Positions 1 through 10,919 of a stretch of DNA of 64,000 nt are shown piece by piece (positions within the stretch are counted from its first letter, which is position 1; each line of letters opens with the position of its first letter). The notes under the pieces were generated by a model that had not been told where the DNA came from, searched no databases, and saw nothing but the letters and a program-made list of their open reading frames with translations. Made by a program: the position numbers and the translations under genes. This DNA is from Lycorma delicatula (Eukaryota; Arthropoda; Insecta; Hemiptera; Fulgoridae), in the NCBI RefSeq assembly GCF_047948215.1, contig NC_134455.1, positions 347,880,491-347,944,490 of the forward strand, written 5' to 3'.

Positions 1-1054
1 ACAACCAGAGATCACAACGAGCTGTCTGGTGAATACAGAACCTGTCAAACCTAGAAATTCTATCTATGCTTGACCAAGGAAACTTAGATCAGTTGTGATG
101 AAAGGGGAGCTGCCATTTGCAAGAGTCTCACACATTTGGTCTCTTACACAGAACTGGATGAACTGAATGTCATAAACAGCATACAATATTTTAAAAAAAA
201 ACCTGGCAACATCATTTACATTTTAATCCTGGACTTGTTTTGCTTTTTTGGCTTTGAGATGATTGTTAACTTCCATTATGAAGATTGAGCTTTGGTTTGT
301 GAATTGTAACCACATACTCAAAATTTATCATAGACTAAAGAAATTATGATCACTATTGATATCCACTGGCATTTCCTGTGCAACATCAAAAATCCCTTTC
401 TTTTAAGCAGAAACATCTTGGCACAAATTGTGTGGCACTATGTGTATATCCGACTCATTTGTTAAGACTGTGTGTATAGAACATCACTAATCCCAAAATC
501 ATACACAATTTCTTAAAAAAAGCTCATCCTTATTTTCCATTATTAAGTAATGCAAGTCATTATAACATTTAGATTTTAGTTTGGTTGACAACATACTTGT
601 ATGGGAATCACTCAACTGAAGTTTGGCAATTTTAAATGTGGTTATACTAGTCTTTAATCTGCATAATCCCCACAGCTCCTGAAAACTTGCTTAATCTAAC
701 AAACTGTTTTGATTCAGTTACTGTAAAGCTTTAGCAGAACTTGCAGATTCAGTAATGTTGTTCAATGCACTCCATCGTTATACACAAAATAAAAATGGGA
801 CAAGCAGCACTTGTTTACCCTAACGCAATGGCTGCTGAATAAAAACTGATGAATTCTATGAAATTCCAATAAACATGCACACATTAGGTATTTTTACTGT
901 GTTCCACCAATTTTTATCACTTCCATTCTAATTGGTTTCTAAAAAAGGCAGTTATTTTATGAACAACTGTCAGGTACAGGGTTAGCAATTTGAAACTGAA
1001 CTGCTATAGACTAAACACAGTTGTGACATGTAATATTTTATGAATTAAATTTAA
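1..1054. other. AT-rich noncoding DNA, nothing recognised
   Basis: No open frame, splice pair or repeat that I recognise. The stretch runs up to the first transposase remnant. Confidence 0.5.
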
Positions 1055-1535
1055 AAATGTTCAGAGTGGCTGGGAAGTCACTGTACCCCCTAAAGTTAGA
1101 AATAAAAATTTGTAATACGAGTTATAAATGAAAAATGCGATACAATAATGAAATATTTTATTTACTCACTTTATACATAGTATTAATTTGAATGGTCCAA
1201 GTGGGTCTGTGTGTTCACCCTCATGATGCACGCACAATTCTACACATCAGCACATCATCAGTGGCATTCAACGGAGCATTTCTGGTCTTACATTACAGAA
1301 GGCATCCCTCACAGCGTTGTACAATTCTTCATTTGTGGTGTAGCGACATGCAGATACATGGGGCTTGATAATTGCCCATAATGAATCGTCTGGTGTGGTG
1401 AGATCAGGATTTTGTGGTGGCCATAACAAAGCTGGTGACGCTGATCCAACATTCTGGAAATTTTTCATTCAGAAACGCGTACTGTAGAGCAAAATGCGCA
1501 GGTGTTCCATCCTGCTGCTGTATTGTACTTTGTGT
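1055..1535 (-). pseudogene. IS630/mariner-type transposase, C-terminal remnant A
   Basis: Minus-strand fragments read QQDGTPAHFALQYAFLNEKF, then WPPQNPDLTTPDDSLWAIIK and TTNEELYNAVRDAF, with one frame change between. These are the second catalytic Asp region, the PPxxPDL region and the tail of a DDE-3 type transposase. CAGAGTGGCTGGGAAGTCAC at the low-coordinate side may be the terminal repeat. The N-terminal half is missing; the sequence passes directly into a second, different transposase tail. Dead copy. Confidence 0.65.
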
Positions 1536-2520
1536 TTGAGTGAAAGTAGCATTTTGCATCATCTAATGCAAATTCTTGTTGAACGTTAACCTTTAATTCG
1601 TCAATGGTATAAGGATTTGATTCAATCCTTCAAACGCCATAAAAAAAAAATTGCAATAGTAAATCTGGGGAATCTGGAGGCCATCATCCTCTGTTGACTA
1701 TTTGTTCTTAAAAATCTCATAAATATACATTAGTGAATAGTATGATGTGTGGCATACTGCTCTGTCTTGTTGAAAAAGTCTGTACACTTTTTTCACTATC
1801 TGTTATCCAGAGAATTCTTTGAAATTGTATGGTATACTTCAATGTTGAAAGTCTGGTCAAAAAATACTGGCTTCCACTGTACACTTACAAAAACAGCACA
1901 CCACACACACTTGTTTTCTCATCATGAAATGGACAACAAAATATTTGGTAAGGATTTTCAGTCATCCAGTACCTGGTTAGTGTGAATTAGTATGATCAGA
2001 CAAATGAAACTATGTGTTAGACATGAAATACAGCGCACTGTCCACTGAAAATGTTTTTAAGAAACTGGTTGGAATAGTTCAGATGTTTTGGTTTGTCTGT
2101 TCCTTTAAGTTGTTGCATATATGGTATCAAATTTAAATCATTAAGTATCTTACAGCAAGATGTGTATTTTACACCATTTTATTGTAATTATTTAATTATA
2201 CAGTTTTTGGACCGGCAAAAATTCTTTGAATTTTGGATATGAATTCAGGAGTCATAATGGAAGGTTTCATTTGCATTTGAAACCGACCCCACAGTATGCC
2301 ATTTTTTACTGAATCATGTACATTACTCTTTGCTGGGATACTGATATTCAGAAATTTTTCTGCAAATATTTGATGTTCATCTTCAAAGGATCTAGAACGT
2401 ACAAAAGCTTCTGTTAGAGTAACCTTTCCCTTTACTGAATATAGCAAAAACACAACTGCAAAGAATGTAACTGTACTGCATAAAAGTATGAACAGCATAA
2501 AAAATGACACTCAAATAACT
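1536..2520 (-). pseudogene. IS630/mariner-type transposase remnant B
   Basis: Reading from 2510 downward, the minus strand gives a helix-turn-helix segment (TLTEAFVRSRSFEDEHQIF, later SIMTPEFISKIQ) resembling the DUF4817-type N-terminus of insect transposases. Further on, pieces read VWCAVFVSVQWKPVFF and FQQDRAVCHTSYYSLMYIYE, and a damaged PPDSPDL. Frames shift several times and stops are present. A decayed DNA transposon, joined tail to middle with remnant A. Confidence 0.6.
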
Positions 2521-3402
2521 GCAGTTTGAGCAGGCTCAGTTTGGTTTTATAGTTATTCATTCAATACATCACTAAATAAAAATAATAGGTTTGTTTTTAT
2601 TTTGTACCTCGTATTTGTAATATTACATCATTAATCTACAAGATAATTATACTATACTATTGGGGGAAAAAATAAAACCCATACATTTTAAAAATCATCC
2701 TTTTTAATAAATAGAAAAAAATCTTAAAATCATTCTTTATTAAAAAAAATTCAATATAAAAATAAGGTAACATATTATTAAAATAATGAAGTATGTTTTA
2801 AGTAACGTCGTCAACATTTTTATGATTTTTTTTTAATGATTTTGTTGTAAACAGTTTTATGATGAAGAAGTATGCTTTAATTAATGTTGTGAACATACAG
2901 TCTTATGACGAAGAGCTATACCCTTATGTTCAGGAATATGTTTATTTGGACATCTACTACCAAGAACACAACCCGATGTACGCCATTTGTAACACTCATC
3001 ACCAATTATTTGTCCTTCAGTTGATTTACCAGCTCTGTAAACAAGAAAAATTTTATTATGAATGCAGCAAAAACATAAAATAATCTCAGATTGTTTATTT
3101 TACTAATTTTATTATTTTCTAATTTATTGCTTTTGGGGAAGAGGTGAATATTAAATAAATATTTTTGATAATTTGTGATGGTAAAAAAATGATTTCAACT
3201 TTTTAAAGAAAATCCTTGGGTGAAGAGCCAGAGTAATGATTTCAAATTATATTTTGCTAAAACAATCCCACGCTTTTTCTAATTTCTGAAAAAATTTAAT
3301 ACATTCTGTCCCCTCAAAGGGAGTACCTGTCTACCAAGTTTGAATATCGATAAATGGAGTTCACAGTTATAAGACCAAATATAGGCCAACATACATATTT
3401 AT
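2521..3402. other. Noncoding stretch with a short imperfect duplication
   Basis: GAAGTATG followed by a TTTAAgTAA-like run and GTCAAC/GTGAACAT occurs at about 2788-2820 and again at 2865-2900, an imperfect duplication. A 74-codon plus-strand frame (2859-3083) starts in the second copy. It matches nothing I recognise and has no supporting splice or regulatory context. Confidence 0.4.
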
Positions 3403-3452
3403 GGACATATGTACTTACATATAGGATGTTTAACTTAAAAGAAGCCTCGTCA
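3403..3452. repeat. Left terminal inverted repeat of the 3.4-4.6 kb transposon
   Basis: Matches the reverse complement of 4557-4610 over roughly 50 bp with small gaps. The best-conserved core is TTTAACTTAAAAGA. Confidence 0.7.
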
Positions 3453-4556
3453 ATTAGTTTAGCCTCTAAATAATAGTTTATTGGCAAACAAAACAATTTC
3501 TTTTAAGTAACTCCACAGAATGAAGTCTGGACTAATCAGATCAGGGAATCTTGTTGGCCACAATCCTTTAGAAATAATTCTTCCACTGAAAAAATCCTGC
3601 AGCATCTCCATAGTAGAGTGAGCTGTACGGCAAGTGATGCTGCCCTGTTGCAACCAGCAGTCATACTTATCCTCTTACAGTAAGGCTATGAACTGTTGGA
3701 TAATATCTTGGTAGACGACAACATCTATAGTTTTTCCAAAAAACAAGGATCCTATTACTATTATTTGTTGCCTTGAAACTGCACACCACAGACTCATTTT
3801 TTGTGAGTGTTGGGGAGATTCAAAGAAAAATAGTAGGTTGTAATCCAGGTCTGGTAGTTTTAACTATTAACATACCTACCAAGGTGAAACAACACTTCAT
3901 CTGTGAAAAACACTTGACAAAAAATGCCAATGTTGCATTTAATAAAGTTCTTGAACCACTGACAGTAGTGAATGCTTTTAGAATACCAGAATTAGTTAAC
4001 TCATGTAAAACTTGCATTCAATATGAACAACATTTCAGCATTCTCCTTGCTACAGTGTGGGCTGAACCTAGTGAAATGTTCTTTTCCCAGTTTAATCTCT
4101 GTAAAGATTTATGAGATGATGTAACTGCTGCTTTAATGTCCTGTGTGACCTGTATTGTTAAAACTGGCCTGTGTCGAGCATGTTTCTGATCTAACATCAA
4201 ACCTGTTTCACAAAATTTTTTAACTAACTTTTGAATAACACTTTTCACTGGTGTTTCCTTTTAAAATTTCTCCCTGAAGTTTCATCAACACCCATGAGAT
4301 TTCATCACTAAATAAGTTGCCCTTACAAATACATATTCTGCAAGAGTTAATCACATTTTAACAAACGATCAACATATGATTACTTAACCTTGATCAAAAG
4401 CAAATGCTTGACAGACTGACAATACTCAAATGTGCACGCAATAAACAGTGCTCCCCTCTCCAGCTTCAGTCATACCAACATCTTCCACATTAATTTATCC
4501 ATCTCACACTAATATATGCACTTTAACAAAAGTATGCATTTAGTATAACTATTGAG

Positions 4557-4610
4557 TGATGAGGCCTCTTTTAAGTTTAATACCTTGTCTGTACATTCAC
4601 ACAAATGTCC
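4557..4610. repeat. Right terminal inverted repeat of the 3.4-4.6 kb transposon
   Basis: Partner of 3403-3452. TGATGAGGCCTCTTTTAAGT opens it on the inner side. Confidence 0.7.
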
Positions 4611-4631
4611 ACTTGACAAAAACAGATTTTT

Positions 4632-5345
4632 ACTTTTTTACCTCCTTGTACAAAATACTAAAGAAGTATTGTGATCGCAAAAAATTTCAGTTTTCAGATT
4701 TCAACGGAAATATCAATTTTGATCAACCCTGAATCCATTCTGACTAGTTTCAGCATGACATCTGTACATATGTATCTTGCATAATTCAAAAATGATTAGC
4801 CGTAGAATGTTGAAATTTTGGATTTAGGACTGTTGTAACATCTAGTTGTGTACCTCCCTCTTTGATGGCAATTGACTGAACCAAAAGTGTCGAAAAAAGC
4901 CCAAAATCCAAAAAATCTGTATTTTTGACTGTTTCTTAACTGCAATAATAAGCCCTCCATGACAGCTTTTTAACGATATAATATAAGTGGTAGTTCTTTT
5001 CATTGGCTTCAGAATTATAGCTAAATGAAATATTTGGATCTTAGAAGAGCACTTTTATTTAGTAAAAGAAGCAAACAAAACTGGATAAATCAAGATCATA
5101 AAATCATTATTAAAAAAATTAATATAAAAAATATAATGAAAAGAACCAAAATTAATAAATAAACCCAAACACAAAATTAAAAATACATCACCGACACGAT
5201 TTATTAATAAAGTAACAAAACCAGAATACAAAGAAACTCTATTTTGATAATAAATAACCAAACAGTAAGAAACTAATCCAAGACCATCTCAACCTAATAA
5301 TAATAATAATTGGTTCAAATCAGACTTCATTTCCTTTTTTCTTTT
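4632..5345 (-). repeat. Dispersed repeat copy 1, split by a nad5 insertion
   Basis: The reverse complement of this stretch matches 9935-10316, with shared blocks such as TTGATGGCAATTGACTGAAC and TCACAATACTTC...ACAAGGA. Copy 1 keeps about 100 bp of internal sequence that copy 2 lacks. It is interrupted between about 5047 and 5311 by mitochondrial DNA; the repeat resumes at GGTTCAAATCAGACTTCAT. No coding capacity is seen, so it is a noncoding repeat family of unknown class. Confidence 0.75.
5048..5311 (-). pseudogene. nad5: Nuclear copy of mitochondrial NADH dehydrogenase subunit 5 (NUMT)
   Basis: On the minus strand about 85 codons read as an internal part of ND5, the antiporter-like subunit of respiratory complex I. 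LGWDGLGLVSYCLVIYYQN is the conserved signature, and LLINRVGDVFLIL and PVLFASFTK follow in register. The Trp is TGA and the residue after YYQN is AGA, so the stretch makes sense only with the invertebrate mitochondrial code. Codons are T-rich, as for an insect minor-strand gene. Near the end TAAA is inserted after ACTAAA, creating a stop before AGTGCT. The fragment lacks both ends of the gene (full ND5 is about 570 residues). It is an insertion of organelle DNA into a nuclear repeat. Confidence 0.92.
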
Positions 5346-6740
5346 TTAACTTTTTTTTTTCAATTTAAACATATTGATTTGTTAACCCAAGATTGTAATT
5401 TTTTTTTTACAATTGTGAATAATTCAATAATAACAACAATAAAAAAAAAAGCTTGTGTGTACTTATGTTGCAGATAAGAATTTATACTTCTTTGGTGTGA
5501 ATAAAAAAAATAATTTTTTGCATTCAAATAAATTTGAACCGAGTCAAACGATCAACAGACAACATTAAATACCATGAATAAAAGTTTTAATAAATAACAA
5601 TTAAATTAGATAATATTAATTTTTAACAGTTTTTTATACAGTTTAAAAAGTATTGAAATATTCATTGTCACACAAAACAAAGTTTATTGAATATATTTCG
5701 ATTAGTTTAGTTCCATTAATTATTCGGATGACAATTGAAGACACACAATGGTTATCAGCGGTTTATGATATGAAAAATATGATACAAATAGTTTTATTTT
5801 ATAATAGTATATTTTATCAAAAATTCTGTTTTTTGTAAATTTAAAATTATTTATGCGAAATCAAGAATTTATCTGATGTGTGCTACTTTGTCATTAAAAA
5901 ATATAATTTTTCTCATAAAAAATAATATTTACATAAATATAACCTCAAATCTTGATACACAATTTTCACAAAATAACTTAAAAAATATATACACTGCAAT
6001 ATAAATAAAGTTTTATGAATATGAACAACAATATTCACAGTTTAAATTATCCGTCTTCAGAAATCCATGTATGTAAATACATATATAAATATATATTTAT
6101 TACGACTCAATATCTGTTATCTTTACAACACGTGCTAATCACTTAATTGCATTGAACGACTGGCTGAATTAGATACTAAACGTATGTGCATGATCTACTT
6201 GGACCTGAAAAAATCTTCATAGTGTGTTACATTGGTACGTGCAACTTCTATAACTTGCTGAAAACACACCGACTGGTTTCTCCCAATGTGCCAAAAGAAG
6301 TATAACTTCAAAAATATGAAAAAAATCAGAAGTTATTAGTGAAACTAAGTGAAGCATATGTAGATGTTGAATAGGATGCAGGAGATCCAGGTTTTTTTAA
6401 TTATTTTTATTAGTATTATTTAAAATTTTATCAACTATTAGGATAATGACACACACAGCTGTTTTTACTGAAGCATTTACCAAATTGATATGTGTTTTAG
6501 TTATGTTGCAATATAACAAAATGGTTGAGACATTACTCTGACATAAAGTGAGCACCACTGTGTCACACTAAGTTATAATCATGTAACACGTCATATGTGG
6601 ATAGAGAAAATGACAAGCTGAGTCGGTTTTTAGGCTGTTATTATTTCAGTTTATTTCTTTATATTAAACTTTTCACAACTGTAATATATTTTTTTGTAAG
6701 ATGTAAAATAATTTAAATAGAGTCTTTTAAAAATATTGTC
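5346..6740. other. AT-rich noncoding DNA, nothing recognised
   Basis: Contains short poly-T/poly-A runs and a 61-codon frame at 5653-5838 that resembles nothing known. No repeat or splice structure is supported. Confidence 0.45.
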
Positions 6741-9103
6741 TACCTGTCCTTCCAATATTAAAGCGACTATTCCAGGATGCCTTAGTATGTGGCCTATAAG
6801 TCTGTCTCTTCTTTTAACTATATTTTTCCAAATGCTTCTTTCTTCATCTATTTGCCGCAATACCTCTTCATTTGTCACTTTATCCACCCATCTGATTTTT
6901 AACATTCTCCTATAGGACCACATTTCAAAAGCTTCTAATCTTTTCTTCTCAGATACTCCGATCGTCCAAGTTTCACTTCCATATAAAGCACACCCCAAAC
7001 ATACACTTTCAAAAATCTTTTCCTGACATTTAAATTAATTTTTGATGTAAACAAATTATATTTCTTACTGAAGGCTCGTTTAGCTTGTGCTATTCGGCAT
7101 TTTATATCGCTCCTGGTTCGTCCATCTTTAGTAATTCTACTTCCCAAATTACAAAATTCTTCTACCTCCATAATCTTTTCTCCTCCTATTTTCACATTCA
7201 GTGATCCATCTTTGTTATTTCTACTACATTTCATTACTTTTGTTTTGTTCTTGTTTATTTTCATGCGATAGTTCTTGCGTAGGACTTCATCTATGCCGTT
7301 CATTGTTTCTTCTAAATCCTTTTTACTTTCGGCTAGAATTACTATATCATCAGCAAATCGTAGCATCTTTATCTTTTCACCTTGTACTGTTACTCCGAAT
7401 CTAAATTGTTCTTTAACATCATTAACTGCTAGTTCCATGTAAAGATTAAAAAGTAACGGAGATAGGGAACATCCTTGTCGGACTCCCTTTCTTATTACGG
7501 CTTCTTTCTTATGTTCTTCAATTGTTACTGTTGCTGTTTGGTTCCTGTACATGTTAGCAATTATTCTTCTATCTCTGTATTTGAAACCTAATTTTTTTAA
7601 AATGCTGAACATTTTATTCCAGTCTACGTTATCGAATGCCTTTTCTAAGTCTATAAACGCCAAGTTTGTTAGTTTGTTTTTCTTTAATCTTCCTTCTACT
7701 ATTAATCTGAGGCCTAAAATTGCTTCCCTTGTCCCTATACTTTTCCTGAAACCAAATTGGTCTTCTCCTAACACTTCTTCCACTCTCCTCTCAATTCTTC
7801 TGTATAGAATTCTAGTAAAGATTTTTGATGCATGACTAGTTAAACTAATTGTTCTGTATTATTCACATTTATCTGCACCTTCTTTTTTTGGTATCATTAC
7901 TATAATACTTTTTTTTAAGTCTGACGGAAATTCCCCTTTTTCATAAATATTACACACCAGTTTGTATAATCTATCAATCGCTTCCTCACCTGCACTGCGC
8001 AGTAATTCTACAGGTATTCCGTCTATTGTTTCTCCCATTTCATCCTCCTCTACTTCCTCTATAACACCATTTTCTAAATCATTTCCTCCGTATAACTCTT
8101 CAATATATTCCACCCATCTATCGACTTTACCTTTCGTATTATATATTGGTGTACCATCTTTGTTTAACAAATTAGTAGATTTTAATTTATGTACACCAAA
8201 ATTTTCCTTAACTTTCCAGTATACTCCGTCTATTTTACCAATGTTCATTTCTCTTTCCACTTCTGAACACTTTTCTTTAATCCACTCTTCTTTCGCCAGT
8301 TTGCACTTCCTGTTTATAGCATTTCTTAATTGCCGATAGTTCCTTTTACTTTCTTCATCACTAGCATTCTTATATTTTCTACGTTCATCCATCAGCTGCA
8401 ATATATCGTCTGAAACCCAAGGTTTTCTACCAGTTCTCTTTATTCTGCCTAAGTTTGCTTCTGCTGATTTAAGAATTTCCTTTTTAACATTCTCCCATTC
8501 TTCTTCTACATTTTCTACCTTATCTTTTTTACTCAGACTTCTTGCGATATCCTCCTCAAAAATCTTCTTTACCTCCTCTTGAGGTAGAGGAGCTTCTCTA
8601 AATTCCACCGATTCATCTGACACCTTTTCTTCAGGTTTTTAAACCCCAATCTACATTTCATTATCACAAAATTATGGTCGCTATCAATGTCTGCTCCAGG
8701 GTAAGTTTTGCAGTCAACGAGTTGATTTCTAAATCTTTGCTTAACCATGATATAATCTATCTGATACCTTGCAGTATCGCTTGGCTTTTTCCAAGTGTAT
8801 ATTCTTCTATTATGATTTTTAAATTGGGTGTTGGCAATTACTAAATTATACTTTGAGCAAAACTCTATAAGTCGGTCCTCTCTTTCATTCCTTTTGCCCA
8901 GCCCGTATTCACCCACTATATTTCCTTACTTGCCTTTTCCAATGCTTGCATTCCAATCTCCAACTATTATTAAATTTTCATCTCCTTTTACATGTTTAAT
9001 TGCTTCAGCAATCTCTTCGTATACACACTCTACCTCATCATCATCATCATGGGTGCTTGTAGGCATATAGACGTTAACAATCGTTGTCGGTTTAAGTTTT
9101 GAT
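6741..9103 (-). mobile_element. RTE-type LINE, copy 1 (decayed, truncated at both ends)
   Basis: Minus-strand order: AP endonuclease (9103-8650), linker, reverse transcriptase (about 8050-6950) and a C-terminal tail. Endonuclease motifs: GDWNASIGKGK, RRIYTWKKP, YQIDYIMVKQ and SDHNFVIMKC. RT motifs: DQFGFRKSIGTREAI, IDLEKAFDNVDW, GVRQGCSLSPLLFNLYM, and the catalytic MLRFADDIVILAES at about 7336-7365. The tail reads GSETWT...RRMLKIRWVDKV. Several frameshifts break the frame (near 7780, 6990 and 8920). It lacks the 3' end present in copy 2, has no poly-A tail, and carries a 60-bp deletion near 8027. The FADD box is still intact. Confidence 0.9.
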
Positions 9104-9934
9104 TTGCATATTAAGGACATTAAAAAGTTGGAAAGTTGTTGGTCTAAATGTATCAAATTTCAAATACATTGAAAAATAATAAATAAAGTTTCTGAAAAAA
9201 TCTTATGTTTACTTTGCCAGGCTGAGAACTTCTCACATGATCCTTGTACAAACAAGTCATAAGGTACTACAGACATGTCACAACTCAAAAATGTAGGCAT
9301 ACAGCTAGTTTACAAGACACAACTAAAATTACAGGTAAAATACAAATACTAATTAGAAATCACAGTAAAAGACAAATATAAAAGTGCCTTTAAGAATAAA
9401 TTAGTACAGTGTACGCATTAACTACCTCAGTTTATCAACACACATATTTTTTACTCCGCCCAGTCAATCTGTTTATTACGTTCATTAGCATTAATTTCAG
9501 AATAAATTTACAAACAATTTTTAAATTATTATTAAAAATTTACCAAAACAAACTATACACATGTTTAATAAATTTGGGATCTTCTTTTTCTAATTTACAA
9601 TTTAATTAAATAAATCAGAAATTAATTAATAATTATTTCTGCTTATGAATTGTTAATGTTTACTTAATAATTTTAAAATATAATATATGTAATATATATT
9701 TGAAAAAGTAATTGAATCTACCCCAAATAAAAAAATCTTATATGGGCACCACATGAATTCCTTGTAAGCCTATTAAATTATATATACACATTTTTTTAAA
9801 ATGAAAAGTACATAAAATTTTCTTTCATTAATAACTTCTGATATTTTTTCATACATATATTTTTTATTATCAAATTTTTTTCTAATGTTAATAATAATTA
9901 TTAATAAATCAATATATTTAAATTAAAAAAAAGG
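9104..9934. other. AT-rich noncoding DNA, nothing recognised
   Basis: No supported gene. The 66-codon frame at 9409-9609 is low-complexity and unsupported. Confidence 0.45.
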
Positions 9935-10316
9935 TAATAAAAAAAGATGAAGTCTGATTCAAATCGATGTGCCTTTCCCTTCTAAGATCCAAATGTTTCA
10001 TCCATCGAAATTTAATTTGGCTACAACTCTGTAACCAATAAAAATAAGTACTACTTATGATGTATTGTTGAAAAGCTCTAAAGGAGGGCTTATTATTGCA
10101 GTTACAACATTTTTTGGATTTTGGGCTTTTTTGGACACTTTTGGTTCAGTCAATTGCCATCAAAGAGGGAGGTACACAACTAGATGTTACAACAGTCCTA
10201 AATCCAAAATTTCAACATTCTACGGCTAATCATTTTTGAGTTATGCAATTGAAATCTGAAAACCAACATTTTTTGCAATCACAATACTTCCTTTATTTCA
10301 AACAAGGAAGTAAAAA
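9935..10316 (+). repeat. Dispersed repeat copy 2 (inverted relative to copy 1)
   Basis: Begins near GATGAAGTCTGATTCAAAT and ends at CACAATACTTCCTTTATTTC...ACAAGGAAGT. It is the inverted partner of 4632-5345 and keeps the site (TTCTAAGATCC) where the nad5 fragment sits in copy 1. It lacks about 100 bp present in copy 1 before the final 60 bp. Confidence 0.75.
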
Positions 10317-10919
10317 TAAAATTTGCACTTTAAAGGGGAAAAAATCATCTTTCTATTAAGCCATCAACAAAATTTTTGAAACCTACTTTTTGAAGTCCAA
10401 ATTTTAAATAATTATGAGCGAACAAGAAATAGATTATAAAATTTAATTAAATATTTTATTTATTCTGTTATTTTTAAAATTTGTTTTTGACTTAACAGAA
10501 GACTTAAAGATAAAAAACTTAACTAAACAGGTTTCAAAGATTATATTTGATGACATAGTAGAAAACTTATTTTTCCCTTTTCATTGCAATATTTTTTTTC
10601 TTGTTTTTCTATTTGTGGTCGATTAAAGTTATATATTAAAATATTTTTAATCAATGTTTTTAAAACCTTCTTCTGTTTTTTTTTAGTTTTTCAACTTTGT
10701 CAAAGTGGAAATATGGGAAGGCCTACAAAAGAGACTGCTTGTAACAGAAATGAACAAAATAGGCTTGTTCGAAATGACTTAAAAGCTTAAAGGAAAAAAA
10801 TGTAAAGGATTTGGTGTCCAGAGTCGAACAACATACATGAGTAGAGGCTATCTAAAATGTGAGAATACATTTTTTTAAAAATATTAAATTACTATTATCA
10901 TACTTCATTTTATTATTAA
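10317..10919. other. AT-rich stretch with one unrecognised short frame
   Basis: The plus-strand frame at 10584-10790 ends in SGNMGRPTKETACNRNEQNR, which is less biased than its surroundings and follows a T-rich tract plus TTTTTTAG. It could be a small exon or transposon piece, but nothing confirms it. Confidence 0.3.

Larger units (their letters stand above)
3403..4610 (-). mobile_element. Mariner/IS630-type DNA transposon with terminal inverted repeats
   Basis: A 1.2-kb element. The ends 3403-3452 and 4557-4610 are imperfect inverted repeats: GGACAT-TGT...TTTAACTTAAAAGA-GCCTC-TCA on each side. Between them the minus strand encodes a broken transposase: N-terminal helix-turn-helix piece VIQKLVKKFCETG...DIKAAVTSSHKSLQRL (4248 down), then VLHELTNSGILKAF, FFTDEVLFHLGRYVNSQN, and QQGSITCRTAHSTMEML with GLWPTRFPDLISPDFILW near 3500. 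Frameshifts and stops separate the pieces, so the copy is inactive. The first acidic residue sits in TDEVLFH; the QQD motif is changed to QQG. Confidence 0.75.

Noticed and set aside
2859..3083. A 74-codon plus-strand frame starting in a short duplication
   Set aside because: No homology recognised, no splice or promoter context, and the duplication may have created it.
7962..8339. Long plus-strand frames across the two LINE copies (also 17020-17490, 16041-16412)
   Set aside because: Antisense shadows of the endonuclease/RT gene; Ser/Leu/Pro-rich translation reflects the complement of an A-rich coding strand.
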